From assembly GCF_004745635.1 (NCBI RefSeq), contig NZ_SRLB01000023.1, positions 1 through 64,000 on the forward strand: a stretch of DNA of 64,000 nucleotides, read 5' to 3'. Numbering within the stretch: the first letter of the stretch is position 1; every line of letters starts with the position of its first letter. Shown piece after piece: positions 19,059 through 28,005 of the stretch. The position numbers were made by a program, and so were the translations under genes. The notes below the pieces were generated by a model. That model was not told the origin of the DNA and did not search any database. It saw only the letters and a program-made list of their open reading frames with translations. The DNA is from Methylobacterium nonmethylotrophicum (GTDB taxonomy: Bacteria > Pseudomonadota > Alphaproteobacteria > Rhizobiales > Beijerinckiaceae).

Positions 19059-19688
19059 ATGCGCGCCGCTGCCCTTCTCCTCGTCACCCTCTGCGTGGCC
19101 GGGGCCAACGAGGCGCGCGCCGGGATCCTGATCCGGGTCGACAAGTCCACCCAGCGGATGACCGTGACCCGGGACGGGCAGACCCTCTACGACTGGCCGG
19201 TCTCGACCGGCATGGCCGGCTACAGCACGCCCCGCGGCGCCTTCTCGCCCTCCCGCATGGTGGCCGATTACTATTCCCGCGAGTGGGACGACGCGCCGAT
19301 GCCGCACGCGATCTTCTTCACCGGTCGCGGCCACGCCATCCACGGCAGCAGCCACACCGGCCGCCTCGGCACCCCGGCCTCTCACGGCTGCGTGCGCCTG
19401 GCGCCCGCCAAGGCCGCGACCCTCTTCGCCCTCGTCAAGCAGGAGGGCATGGGCAACACCCGGGTGGTGATCGGCGGCGACGAGACCGCGGTCGCGGGCC
19501 GCGCCGCCCCGCGGCGGGAGGCGCGGATGCGCCGGGAGCAGTTCGACCAGGACGGCTTCGCGCCGACCGTCCGCGTCACCCGCCGCCGCGCCTACGATCC
19601 GTGGGGCGACGACGCCTGGCGGCCGGTCGGAGCGGCCTATCCGTCGCCCTACGGCGCGACGTACTACTCGTACGGGCCGTCGTATTGA
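19059..19688 (+). CDS. Exported L,D-transpeptidase (YkuD domain)
   Basis: Protein of 209 aa with a signal peptide (MRAAALLLVTLCVAGANEARA). The YkuD domain follows immediately and has IHGSSHTGRLGTPASHGCVRL with catalytic C111. It would make 3-3 peptidoglycan cross-links or anchor proteins in the periplasm. The C-terminal 60 residues are basic, then Tyr/Pro/Ser-rich (SPYGATYYSYGPSY). A good RBS (AAGGAG) lies 8-10 bases before the ATG. It shares only the YkuD fold with the L,D-transpeptidase at 23884. Confidence 0.9.
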   Translation: MRAAALLLVTLCVAGANEARAGILIRVDKSTQRMTVTRDGQTLYDWPVSTGMAGYSTPRGAFSPSRMVADYYSREWDDAPMPHAIFFTGRGHAIHGSSHTGRLGTPASHGCVRLAPAKAATLFALVKQEGMGNTRVVIGGDETAVAGRAAPRREARMRREQFDQDGFAPTVRVTRRRAYDPWGDDAWRPVGAAYPSPYGATYYSYGPSY

Positions 19689-19745
19689 GCGCTCGTTCGC
19701 TTGCGGCGGCCGGCTGAGCAGCCGCTCGCATCGCCATTCCTCCAT

Positions 19746-19782
19746 GTCATGCCGGGCTCCGCTTTCGCGGCTCCCGGATGAC
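19746..19782. repeat. REP-like palindrome, GTCATCCCGGG family
   Basis: Imperfect hairpin with outer arms GTCAT/ATGAC and CCGGG/CCCGG around a TTTC loop. The same GTCATCCCGGG core forms the longer palindrome at 62683-62734, so both belong to one dispersed family. It lies in the gap downstream of the L,D-transpeptidase. Confidence 0.6.
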
Positions 19783-19897
19783 GCCAGGCGCGGCAGAGAC
19801 GTGAGGCGAGACCGGCGAGCCACGAACCGCGTGCCTTGCCGAACGGAATCCGAGCGACACCTACGGCCCACGCCGCCGTCCGGGAGCAGGCACCCCC

Positions 19898-20284
19898 ATG
19901 CGCAGCCTGTTCGTCCTCATGATGATCGCGGTGGCACTCGGCTTCGTGGTGAGCGGGCTGATCAGCGGCCTCGACGACCGGGCCCTCGCCCGGACCGAGC
20001 GGGAGGCGCAGATCCGGGTCGGCATCGCGGTGACCGACTTCGCCCGCCGGCTCGGCCTGTCGCAGGACTGGGTCGCCTATTGCCGGGCCGAGACCCGGCG
20101 CAAGCTCAGCTCACACCCGAAGGACGGCTCGATCCCGTTCGGCCTGCGCTATTCCAGCGCCGGCACCGAGGAGGTCACGCGGGCGATCCGCGAGCGGGAG
20201 ACCTACGAGCGCCAGGATCAGATCCTGTGCCTGGCGACCCTGCCGGCGAGCCTGCGGGAGCAGGCCGCGCCGCAGGCCCCGTGA
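19898..20284 (+). CDS. Hypothetical protein with N-terminal membrane anchor
   Basis: Protein of 128 aa, not recognised. An uncleaved-looking membrane helix (residues 4-24, LFVLMMIAVALGFVVSGLISGL) is followed by a mixed-charge soluble domain with two Cys (DWVAYCRAE and QILCLATL) that could form a disulfide in the periplasm. It starts at ATG 19898, on the plus strand, convergent with the S49 peptidase. Function unknown. Confidence 0.6.
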   Translation: MRSLFVLMMIAVALGFVVSGLISGLDDRALARTEREAQIRVGIAVTDFARRLGLSQDWVAYCRAETRRKLSSHPKDGSIPFGLRYSSAGTEEVTRAIRERETYERQDQILCLATLPASLREQAAPQAP

Positions 20285-20305
20285 GAGCCGTACCGAGCCG
20301 CAGGC

Positions 20306-21169
20306 CTACAACCCGTATCGCGCGAAGGCGGCGCGCTCCTCGAGGAGCGCCAGCGCCCCGTCGAGGGCCGCGAGCCCGACCGCGCCCGGCTCGCGCCGGC
20401 GCAGGAGGCGGGCGATCAGGCCGCCGCGCACCTGCTCGACCAGCGGGAGCCGCACCGTGTCGCCGAAGCGCGCCCGCAGCACGGAGCGGACGTCGCCGTG
20501 GCCGTCGACGAGGCCGAGCGCGAGGCCCTGGCGTCCGGTCCAGACCGCGCCGGAGAAGAGCTCGTCGGGATCGCCCTTGAGAGCGGGGCGGCGGCTCTGC
20601 ACCAGCTCGGTGAACATCGCCTGGATGTCGGCCTGGATCGTCTTCAGGCGGGCGACGTCGTCGGGATTCTCGGGCCGGAACGGGTCGAGCATCGCCTTCG
20701 CCTTGCCGGCGGTGTGGACCCGGCGCTCGACGCCGAGGCGCTCGATCAGCCCGGTGAAGCCGAAGCCTGCCGAGACCACCCCGATCGAGCCGACGAGCGA
20801 GGACGGATCGCAGTGGATCTCGTCAGCCGCGCAAGCGATCATGTAGCCGCCCGAGGCCGCCACATCCTCCACGAAGGCGAGGACCGGGACCCCGGCCTCG
20901 GCGGCGAGCGCCCGGATGCGGCGGAAGATCAGGTGCGACTGCGCCGCCGAGCCGCCCGGGGAGTTGATGACGAGCGCGACCGCCCGGATCCCCTTCATGC
21001 CGAAGGCCCGCTCCAGTGCCGGCGCGCAGGCCCCGAGCGAGAGGCCAGCCCGCAGGGGCGAGACCGCCCCGATCGCGCCGCTCAGGCGCACGACCGGCAC
21101 CACCGGGTGGCGGCGGGCCCAACGCTCGGGCAGGAGGGCGCGCAGGGCGGTGAGGGGCCAAAACGGCAT
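20306..21169 (-). CDS. S49 family peptidase (SppA/SohB-like)
   Basis: Protein of 287 aa. It has the ClpP-like fold of signal-peptide peptidases: VVRLSGAIG, NSPGGSAAQSHLIF, the nucleophile region VAASGGYMIACAADEI, PSSLVGSIGV, and a Lys-containing AGKAKAMLDPF segment that supplies the general base. It would degrade cleaved signal peptides or small membrane proteins. The N-terminus is moderately hydrophobic with no clear signal peptide. The ATG at 21169 was chosen because the longer frame upstream gives non-homologous Arg-rich sequence. Confidence 0.88.
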   Translation of the reverse strand: MPFWPLTALRALLPERWARRHPVVPVVRLSGAIGAVSPLRAGLSLGACAPALERAFGMKGIRAVALVINSPGGSAAQSHLIFRRIRALAAEAGVPVLAFVEDVAASGGYMIACAADEIHCDPSSLVGSIGVVSAGFGFTGLIERLGVERRVHTAGKAKAMLDPFRPENPDDVARLKTIQADIQAMFTELVQSRRPALKGDPDELFSGAVWTGRQGLALGLVDGHGDVRSVLRARFGDTVRLPLVEQVRGGLIARLLRRREPGAVGLAALDGALALLEERAAFARYGL

Positions 21170-21497
21170 GGCGGGGCGGGGTCTCCAGTCGCGAGCCTGA
21201 CAGGTAGGCGGGCCGCGCCGGCCCGGCAAGCGAGCCCGGGCGCCGCAGGCCGGCGGAGTCCCGCGGCCGGGAGAAGACTGCGTAGGCCGGCAAGTCGATC
21301 CCGAGTTTTTCGTTCCGCTCGATTGAAGCGGCGTCGGCGGCGTCTAGATGAACCAGCGGCGCCCCTCGGTGGTCCGGCGGGCGCCCTGCCGTTTCGCGGC
21401 AGGGACCTGCCGTTCTCGCGGCAGGCAGAAGCCCGTCGTCAATTCGCAGCCGGGGCGCCGGCCCCATGAGCCGCGCCGCCAGAGGGAGATCGACATC
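21170..21497. promoter_or_regulatory. Leader region with two tandem near-identical hairpins
   Basis: 328 bp between the divergent S49 peptidase and the Tyr/Arg-rich peptide gene. It has two adjacent hairpins: 21384-21404 (CCCTGCCG / CGGCAGGG) and 21406-21425 (CCTGCCG / CGGCAGG), ending about 70 bp before the downstream ATG. They may be a 5'-UTR control structure or a small terminator pair. No other gene is seen. Confidence 0.5.
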
Positions 21498-21794
21498 ATG
21501 CGCGCCCTACGATGGATGAGCCTGGTCCTGACCTTGCTCGTCGCCGGGCTCGGGCTGGGCACCAGCCGCAGCTCCGCCGCCGCCCTGCCGAGCGCCGGCG
21601 CTCTCGCGGCCGAGGCCAGCACCGCGACGCCCCTGGTCGAGAAAGCCTATTATTACCGCCGCTACTATCGCTACCGGCCCTATCGCCGCTACTACGGTTA
21701 CCGGCCCTACCGGCGCTACTACTACCGGCCGTACTACCGCCGATACTATCGTCCGTATTACCGCCGGTACTATCGCCCGCGCTTCTACTTCTAG
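21498..21794 (+). CDS. Small exported Tyr/Arg-rich repeat protein
   Basis: Protein of 98 aa. A signal peptide (MRALRWMSLVLTLLVAGLGLG..SAAA) leads to a mature C-terminal half built almost only of Tyr, Arg and Pro in short repeats (YRPYRRYYGYRPYRRYY, then RPYYRRYY units), ending RFYF. A clear RBS (GGGAG) precedes ATG 21498. Proteins of this composition occur in Hyphomicrobiales but have no assigned function known to me; cationic, aromatic repeats suggest binding to cell-wall or surface polysaccharide. Confidence 0.75.
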   Translation: MRALRWMSLVLTLLVAGLGLGTSRSSAAALPSAGALAAEASTATPLVEKAYYYRRYYRYRPYRRYYGYRPYRRYYYRPYYRRYYRPYYRRYYRPRFYF

Positions 21795-22383
21795 CGCGAC
21801 CGAGAGCCGGGGGGCCGGCCGCACCGGCTGGCGCGCTCCCCGCCGATTCCGGGGGAGCGCGAGCCGGCGGCGAGACCGGACGACGTCCGGCCCCGCGACC
21901 CCTCGCGCGGGCATGTCCCGCGAGGCTGTCGCGACCCCGGATGTCGATCCGGGCCGCAACGGGGTCCGGCCGATTCCGGATCCCGCGCCGGAGCCGGCCG
22001 GGGATCTCAGCCCGCCTGCCCGGTGAGAGCGCGGCCGAGAGGCCAAGCCGTCCAAGTCGAGCGACGGTCCGGAGGCGGGATCCCAAGATGATCCGCGCAT
22101 TTATTCACATCATCTCCGGATATCTCCATCAAAAAAGCCATTCTATGACAGTCAGATACTGTTAGATCTAGCGTTGCAAGTGGAAGTATTTCCTAGTTAC
22201 TTGAAGTAAAATAAGCGGAAATTTTTCTTACTCACGGTCATTGTTTACCGCTGCTTAAATCGAACGGTTCAAGATCGCCTCCGAGAGCAAGCGGATGCCT
22301 TGCCCTGAGCCAGGGGGAGCGTCCGCGTCCCGAGCCGTGAGAGCGGCTTCAGGGGATTGCCGTGTGCCGCAGGAGGCGGGCAG
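21795..22383. other. Long intergenic region with an AT-rich island
   Basis: 589 bp. The first 290 bp are GC-rich with short CG palindromes and no gene. Bases 22090-22260 are strikingly AT-rich for this genome (runs such as CATCAAAAAAGCC, TAAAATAAGCGGAAATTTTT). No convincing sigma70 hexamer pair could be picked. It probably contains the control region of the HD-GYP gene at 22384. Confidence 0.5.
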
Positions 22384-23526
22384 ATGGACGTACTCGTCGT
22401 CGATGACAGTCGCACGGCGCTGGCCCGGTTGAAGCGGCTGCTGGAGCAGGACCGGCAGGTGACCGCCGCGATCTTCCGGGATCCGCTGCCGGCCCTCGAC
22501 GAGGCGCGCATGCGCGCCTTCGACCTCGTGCTGGTCGACTACACGATGCCCGGCATGGACGGCGTCGCCTTCGTCCGGCAGTTGCGGGCGATCCAGCATT
22601 ACGCCCAGGTGCCGATCGTGATGATCACGAGCGAGGTGAGCGACACGGTCCGCCTCGCCGCCCTCGACGCGGGCGCGACCGACTTCCTCGACAAGCGTCT
22701 CGGCCGCGTCGAGATGACGGTGCGGCTGCGCAACCTGGTGCGGCTGGCCAGCGCGGTCCGGCGCCTCGACGACCAGGCGGCCCAGCTCGCCGGCGAGGTC
22801 GAGAAGGCGGTGCGCACGCTGCGCGAGCGCGAGGCCGAGATCATCTTCCGGCTCTCGCTGGCGGTGGAGTACCGGGACAACGACACCGGCGACCATACTT
22901 GGCGCGTCGCCCGCTACAGCCAGATCATGGCCGAGGCCCTGGGGCTCGATCCCGACCTCTGTCGCCGGGTCTACCTGGCGGCCCCGCTCCACGACGTCGG
23001 CAAGGTGGCGATCCCGGACGGCGTGCTGCTGAAGCCCGGGCGCCTCGACGACGAGGAATTCGCGCTCATCCGCACCCACGCGGCGATCGGCAAGCGGATC
23101 CTCGGCGGCAGTTCCTGCGCGCTGATCGGGCTGGCGGCGGAGATCGCCGAGGCCCATCACGAGCGCTGGGACGGCGGCGGCTACCCGCTCGGCCTGTCGG
23201 GCGAGGCGATCCCCCTCGCCGCGCGCATCGTCGCGGTTGCCGACGTGTTCGACGCGCTGACCACCGAACGCCCCTACAAGGCGGCGATGCCGCTCGACGA
23301 GGCGCGGGCCAGCATCGAAGCCGAGAGTGGCCGCCACTTCGATCCGGCCTGCGTCACCGCCTTCCTGTCGCGCTGGCCCGACATCGTGGCGGTCGGCGCC
23401 ACCGCCTCGGGACGGCTGCGCGACGTCCCGTTCCGGATCGAGCCCTGGGCCCGGGTGCCGGCCCTCCCCCGTGAGGTGCCGGAGGATGCGGAGGCCGGGA
23501 TCCGGCAGCAGCACGAGGCGGCCTGA
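22384..23526 (+). CDS. HD-GYP response regulator, predicted c-di-GMP phosphodiesterase
   Basis: Protein of 380 aa. An N-terminal receiver (VVDDSRTALARL, acceptor D52 in VDYTMPGMDG) is joined through a helical linker (about 121-155) to an HD-GYP domain: HDVGK (203-207), HHE (258-260), GYP (266-268). This is the RpfG-like layout that degrades c-di-GMP. Metal ligands are complete, so it should be active. The RBS AGGAGG lies just before ATG 22384. The window encodes this enzyme and a PilZ effector but no GGDEF protein. It stands alone after the AT-rich control region. Confidence 0.93.
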   Translation: MDVLVVDDSRTALARLKRLLEQDRQVTAAIFRDPLPALDEARMRAFDLVLVDYTMPGMDGVAFVRQLRAIQHYAQVPIVMITSEVSDTVRLAALDAGATDFLDKRLGRVEMTVRLRNLVRLASAVRRLDDQAAQLAGEVEKAVRTLREREAEIIFRLSLAVEYRDNDTGDHTWRVARYSQIMAEALGLDPDLCRRVYLAAPLHDVGKVAIPDGVLLKPGRLDDEEFALIRTHAAIGKRILGGSSCALIGLAAEIAEAHHERWDGGGYPLGLSGEAIPLAARIVAVADVFDALTTERPYKAAMPLDEARASIEAESGRHFDPACVTAFLSRWPDIVAVGATASGRLRDVPFRIEPWARVPALPREVPEDAEAGIRQQHEAA

Positions 23527-23883
23527 GGCTTGGCCGTCCGGTGGCGAAACGGTGCCGGGACGCGGCGTCGCTCTCGGCACGACGTGCTGCAACGGGAGAG
23601 CCATCCGGGCTCGTCGGACGGCGGCGGGCGCGACGAGAAGCGGGATCCGAAGCCGGGCGGGACGCTGTGGCCGCCAGCGGATGAGCCGGGGATCGAGGCG
23701 GCCCGTCGCCGACCAGGCGAGCCTGAGCGCCTCGTCGGGCAGCGCCGCGCGACCTCGAGCAGTCAACCCGGCATCATCCGATCGCGCACACGCTTCCGCC
23801 GGCTGCCGGACAACCGCCAAGCCGGCACCTGAGACACGCTCGTCGATCGCAAGCCGCGGGACACTCTCCCGCGACGGAAGGCC
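23527..23883. other. Intergenic region with hairpin after the L,D-transpeptidase
   Basis: 357 bp between two convergent genes. A hairpin at 23855-23873 (CGCGGGA / TCCCGCG) lies just downstream of the minus-strand L,D-transpeptidase stop and may end its transcript, although no U-tract follows. Otherwise I see nothing. Confidence 0.45.
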
Positions 23884-24468
23884 CTACGGCAGCACCACCA
23901 CCTTCGTCCCGACCTTCACGCGGTCGTACAGGTCGATCACGTCCCGGTTGGTCATGCGGATGCAGCCCGACGAGACCGCCGCGCCGATCGTCTCCGGCTC
24001 GTTCGAGCCGTGGATGCGGTAGAGCGAGGAGCCGAGATAGAGCGCGCGGGCCCCCAGCGGGTTGTCGTTGCCGCCGGCCATGTAGCGCGGCAGGTCCGGG
24101 CGGCGCTTGAGCATCTGCTCCGGCGGGCGCCAGGACGGCCACTCCTTCTTCATCGTCACGGTCTTGGTGCCGGACCAGGAAAACCCCTCGCGGCCGACGC
24201 CGACGCCGTACTGCACCGCCTCCTGATTCGGCAGGATGTAGTAGAGCCGGCGCTGGCTGGTCGCGATCACCACTGTGCCGGGCTTGTAGGGGCTGTTCCA
24301 GCCGATGGTCTGGCGCGGCACGCCCTGCTGGCGGAAGACCGTCAGGAAGTCGGCGATCGGCCCGCGGTCGAGCAGGCTCACGGCGTGGGCTGGTGCCGCC
24401 AGGGCCATCAGGGCGGCGGCGGCCAGAAGCGGCCTCAGGGTGCGCCGCGGCGCGGTCAGACGGGTCAT
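23884..24468 (-). CDS. Exported L,D-transpeptidase (YkuD domain)
   Basis: Protein of 194 aa with a signal peptide (MTRLTAPRRTLRPLLAAAALMALAAPAHA). The YkuD domain has IHGSNEPETIGAAVSSGCIRM with catalytic C169, and YMAGGNDNPLGARALYLG just before it, the long form common in alphaproteobacteria (ErfK/YbiS type). It acts in peptidoglycan cross-linking or protein anchoring. A strong RBS (GGGAGGGG) precedes ATG 24468; the frame upstream is open but not homologous. It lies on the same strand as the CDC48-like gene but behind a hairpin. Confidence 0.92.
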   Translation of the reverse strand: MTRLTAPRRTLRPLLAAAALMALAAPAHAVSLLDRGPIADFLTVFRQQGVPRQTIGWNSPYKPGTVVIATSQRRLYYILPNQEAVQYGVGVGREGFSWSGTKTVTMKKEWPSWRPPEQMLKRRPDLPRYMAGGNDNPLGARALYLGSSLYRIHGSNEPETIGAAVSSGCIRMTNRDVIDLYDRVKVGTKVVVLP

Positions 24469-24543
24469 GTCCCCTCCCGTTCGAATGATCGTCGAACGGG
24501 TTGGCCGCCGGGCTGTGGCCACAACATGGCGGAAACAAAGGCC

Positions 24544-24579
24544 GGACGGCCCGTGGTGCAGATGCGCCACAGGCCGTCC
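24544..24579 (-). terminator. Hairpin after the CDC48-like gene
   Basis: GGACGGCC / GGCCGTCC arms extended by GTGG / CCAC, in the gap between the CDC48-like gene stop (24619) and the next start. No U-tract follows, so it is a candidate terminator or attenuator only. Confidence 0.45.
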
Positions 24580-24618
24580 TCCCGTCGTGCCCCGCGCCCG
24601 ATCGCGCGGGAGGTCGGG

Positions 24619-26895
24619 CTACTCCGCCGCCTGCCTCAGCGGCACGAAGCCGATCGGCTGGCGCTGCGGGCCCTCCTGCTTGAGGGTGCGCAGCATCGTC
24701 TCGTAATCCTGCTCCATCTCGGGCGTCACCGAGGCGCGGGTCTCCTGGAAAGCCGCGTCGAAATGGGCTTGCGTCACCCGATCGCTCGCGATGTTCTCGC
24801 GAAGCGACATCAGGCCGGCCCGGCGGGTGAGATCCTCGAGGTCGGCGCCGGTGAAGCGGGTGGTGCGCTCGGCGAGCGCGTCGAGATCGACGTCGTCGGC
24901 GAGCGGCATGGTGCGGGTGTGGATGCCGAGGATGTGGCGGCGCCCGGCAATGGTCGGCACCGGCACGTAGACGAGCTCGTCGAAGCGGCCGGGGCGCAGC
25001 AGCGCCGGGTCGACGAGGTTCGGCCGGTTGGTGGCGGCCATCACCACCACGCCCTGCAAGTCCTCCAGCCCGTCCATCTCGGCCAGGATGGTGTTGACCA
25101 CCCGCTCGGTCACGGCGGGCTCGCCGAGGCCGCCGCCGCGCACGGGGGCGAGGGAATCGATCTCGTCGATGAAGATCACCGTCGGGGCGACCTGGCGGGC
25201 GCGGGCGAACAGGCGCGAGACCTGCTGCTCGGATTCGCCGTACCATTTCGAGAGCAGGTCGGAGGACTTGGTGGCGACGAAGTTCGCCTGCGCCTCGCGC
25301 GCCACCGCCTTGGCGAGCAGGGTCTTGCCGGTGCCGGGAGGCCCGAACAGCAAGAAGCCCTTGGCCGGGCGGATGCCGATGCGGCGGAAGGCCTCCGGGT
25401 TGCGCAAGGGCAGCTCGACGCCCTCGCGCAGCTTCGTCTGCACCTCGCCGAGGCCCCCGACATCGTCCCAGGTGACGTTCGGGACCTGGATCATGATCTC
25501 GCGCAGGGCCGAGGGCTGCACACGCTTCAGCGCATTCAGGAAATCCTCGCGGCAGACCTGGAGCGTCTCCAGGATCTCCGGCGGGATCCCCTCCTTGAGG
25601 TTGATCTGCGGCAACACGCGGCGCAGCGCGTCCATCGCCGCCTCGCGGGCGAGCGCCGAGAGGTCGGCGCCGACGAAGCCGTAGGTGGTGCGGGCGATCT
25701 CGTCGAGGTCGACGTTGTCGCCGAGCGGCATGCCGCGGGTGTGGATGGTCAGGACCTCGCGCCGCCCGGGCTCGTCCGGCACCCCGATGATGATCTCGCG
25801 GTCGAAGCGGCCGGGCCGGCGCAGGGCCTCGTCGATGGCGTCGCGCCGGTTGGTGGCGCCGATCACCACGATGTTCTGGCGCGGCTCGAGGCCGTCCATC
25901 AGGGTGAGGAGCTGGGCGACGATGCGCCGCTCGACCTCGCCGCGGACCTCCTCGCGCTTCGGGGCGATCGAGTCGATCTCGTCGATGAAGATGATGGCGG
26001 GCGCGTTGCGCTGCGCCTCGGAGAAGATCTGGCGCAGGCGCTGCTCGGATTCGCCGTACTGGCTGCCCATGATCTCCGGGCCGGCGATGTGGAAGAACTG
26101 CGCCTCGGTCTCGTTCGCCACGGCCCGCGCCAGCAGCGTCTTGCCGGTGCCGGGAGGCCCGTAGAGCAGCACGCCCTTCGGCGGGTCGATGCCGAGGCGC
26201 TGGAAGAGCTCGGGATGGCGCAAGGGCAGCTCGACCATCTCCCGGACCTGGTCGACGGTGTTCCCTAAGCCCCCGATATCGTCGTAGGTGACGTCGGCCC
26301 GGCGGACCTCCTTCGGCTCCTCGTAGAGCGGGCGCAGCTCGACCTCGGTCTCGCCCGTCACCTGCACGATGCCGCGGGCCGGCTGGGTCGAGACCACGAC
26401 GAGGCGGATCTCCTGCAGGCCGTAGGCCGGCATGCTGAACATCTGCCGCAGTTCCTCCGGCACCTGGTCGCGGGCGAAGCGCGAGGGCACCGAGGTCGCG
26501 ATCACGTCGCCGGCGACGAGCGGCCGGCGGTAGAAGGTGCGGCGCAGGGCCTCGCCGGAGCCCTGCAGGCGCAGGTTCTTCTGGGCCGGGGCCAGCACCA
26601 CGCGGGTCGCGGGGCGCACCTCGGCCCTGCGGATCTCGACGTGGTCGCCCGAGCCGACGCCGGCATTGACGCGCTGGAGGCCGTCGAGGCGGATGATGCT
26701 CAGGCCTTCGTCCTCCTGGCCGAGCGCGATGGCGAGCGCCGTGGTGTGGCGCTTGCCGATGATCTCGATCGGCTGGCCCTCCTGCAGGCCGAGATTCTGG
26801 AGGACCGCCGCGCTGACCCGCGCGACGCCCCGGCCCACATCCTCCGCGCGCGCGTTCGCGACCTGCGCCCTCACGCCGCCTGCTTCGTCCGCCAT
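24619..26895 (-). CDS. CDC48/p97-like double AAA+ ATPase
   Basis: Protein of 758 aa with the full layout of archaeal VAT and eukaryotic CDC48. An N-terminal double-psi barrel/beta-clam region (about 10-190, VLQNLGLQEGQPIEIIGKR) is followed by D1 with Walker A GPPGTGKT (246-253), Walker B FIDEID (303-308) and GRFDREI, then D2 with a second GPPGTGKT (518-525) and FIDEID. Both ATPase modules look intact. It would unfold or extract ubiquitin-independent substrates in the cytoplasm. This type is uncommon in bacteria and probably of archaeal origin by old transfer, although base composition now matches the genome. The start ATG 26895 gives MADEAGGVRAQV. Confidence 0.95.
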   Translation of the reverse strand: MADEAGGVRAQVANARAEDVGRGVARVSAAVLQNLGLQEGQPIEIIGKRHTTALAIALGQEDEGLSIIRLDGLQRVNAGVGSGDHVEIRRAEVRPATRVVLAPAQKNLRLQGSGEALRRTFYRRPLVAGDVIATSVPSRFARDQVPEELRQMFSMPAYGLQEIRLVVVSTQPARGIVQVTGETEVELRPLYEEPKEVRRADVTYDDIGGLGNTVDQVREMVELPLRHPELFQRLGIDPPKGVLLYGPPGTGKTLLARAVANETEAQFFHIAGPEIMGSQYGESEQRLRQIFSEAQRNAPAIIFIDEIDSIAPKREEVRGEVERRIVAQLLTLMDGLEPRQNIVVIGATNRRDAIDEALRRPGRFDREIIIGVPDEPGRREVLTIHTRGMPLGDNVDLDEIARTTYGFVGADLSALAREAAMDALRRVLPQINLKEGIPPEILETLQVCREDFLNALKRVQPSALREIMIQVPNVTWDDVGGLGEVQTKLREGVELPLRNPEAFRRIGIRPAKGFLLFGPPGTGKTLLAKAVAREAQANFVATKSSDLLSKWYGESEQQVSRLFARARQVAPTVIFIDEIDSLAPVRGGGLGEPAVTERVVNTILAEMDGLEDLQGVVVMAATNRPNLVDPALLRPGRFDELVYVPVPTIAGRRHILGIHTRTMPLADDVDLDALAERTTRFTGADLEDLTRRAGLMSLRENIASDRVTQAHFDAAFQETRASVTPEMEQDYETMLRTLKQEGPQRQPIGFVPLRQAAE

Positions 26896-27036
26896 CCGCG
26901 TGACCTCGCTCCTCGGGGCCGGGCGGCCCCACCCGCGAGCGGGCGCCGCCCGGCCCGGACGCAACACCGGCGCGGCCCCGACGGGGTCGCGCGTCGGCGG
27001 GAGAACGCCCTCTCGCTCGAAATGTTGCGGCGCGAG

Positions 27037-27933
27037 TTAGGCCTTGAGGGTCAGGGTGCCGAGGTCGCCCAGACCCCCCTCCGGCAGGAGGCCGCGCAGG
27101 GTGGCGGTGAGGGTGAACCCGGTGGCGGTGCGGGCGATCTCGTAGAGGTGGTAGCCGGCGCAGTGCTTGAGCGCGCCGCCGCGGGCGGAGGCCGAGGGGG
27201 CGCCGATCACCGGCACGCGCCGGCCGCCCGGGGCCATCACGAAGGCGACCGAGCCGACATGGTTGTGGCCGTGCAGCACGAGGTCGGCGCCGACGCGGCC
27301 GATCATCGCCTCGAAGGCGTGGGCGTCGGTGAGGTTGCGCCCGGCCTTGGCGCCGCCGACATGCGGCGGGTGGTGGATCATCACCACCCGGCACGGCCGC
27401 TCGGGCTCGGCGGCGAGGTCCTGGAGCATCGTCTCGGCGGCCCGGATCTGGTCGGAGCCCAGGCGCCCGCTCGCCACGAAGGGCGCGGTCGGGATGGCGG
27501 AGGAGAGCCCGATCAGGGCGAGCGGCCCGCGCCGGCGCAGGTAGGGGAAGCGTTTGTCGCGCCCGGCATCGTCCCGGGTCCAGGGCCCGACCGCGTCGAG
27601 GAGCCCCTTGAGCGAGCCGCGCACGTAGGCGTCGTGGTTGCCGGGCACGAAGCTGACGAAGTCGGGCCCGCCGAGGCCCTCCATGAAGACCCGCGCGGTC
27701 TCCCACTCGCTCGGCAGGCCGATGTTGCAGAGGTCGCCGGTGCAGGCGACGTGGTCCGGCGCGGCGGCCCGGAGATCGTCGACCAGGGCGGCCAGGATCT
27801 CCATGTCGTGGGTGAGCCGCCGGCCGCGGCGCCAGTTGACCCAGCCGGTGGCGCGCTTGCTCATCAGCTGGCGCAGGCGCGGGCGCGGCAGCGGCCCGAC
27901 ATGGGGGTCGGTGAGGTGGGCGAGGCGGAACAT
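27037..27933 (-). CDS. Metallophosphoesterase (calcineurin-like)
   Basis: Protein of 298 aa. It has the metal motifs of the superfamily in order: LTDPHVG (7-13), CTGDLCN, PGNHD, MIHHPPH and GHNH. This is the layout of the CpdA/Icc-type phosphodiesterases, but the substrate cannot be told from sequence. No signal peptide, so cytoplasmic. ATG 27933 (MFRLAHLTDPH) puts the first motif at the N-terminus as in relatives; 30 bp upstream there is another in-frame ATG. It is followed on the same strand by the CDC48-like gene after about 140 bp. Confidence 0.88.
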   Translation of the reverse strand: MFRLAHLTDPHVGPLPRPRLRQLMSKRATGWVNWRRGRRLTHDMEILAALVDDLRAAAPDHVACTGDLCNIGLPSEWETARVFMEGLGGPDFVSFVPGNHDAYVRGSLKGLLDAVGPWTRDDAGRDKRFPYLRRRGPLALIGLSSAIPTAPFVASGRLGSDQIRAAETMLQDLAAEPERPCRVVMIHHPPHVGGAKAGRNLTDAHAFEAMIGRVGADLVLHGHNHVGSVAFVMAPGGRRVPVIGAPSASARGGALKHCAGYHLYEIARTATGFTLTATLRGLLPEGGLGDLGTLTLKA

Positions 27934-28005
27934 CGCGTGCGATCGGCCGTCGGAGGGCGTCACGCCGGCCGCGTCATCCGCCCCGACCGGGGTCCGGATC
28001 CTGTC

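Noticed and set aside
22255..23820. Long minus-strand open frame opposite the HD-GYP gene
   Set aside because: Antisense artefact; sequence is His/Arg/Asp-rich without domain, while the plus strand has intact receiver and HD-GYP motifs.
24010..26268. Long plus-strand open frame opposite the CDC48-like gene
   Set aside because: High GC keeps stop codons rare on the antisense strand; the translation shows no family motif and the minus strand encodes a clear AAA ATPase.
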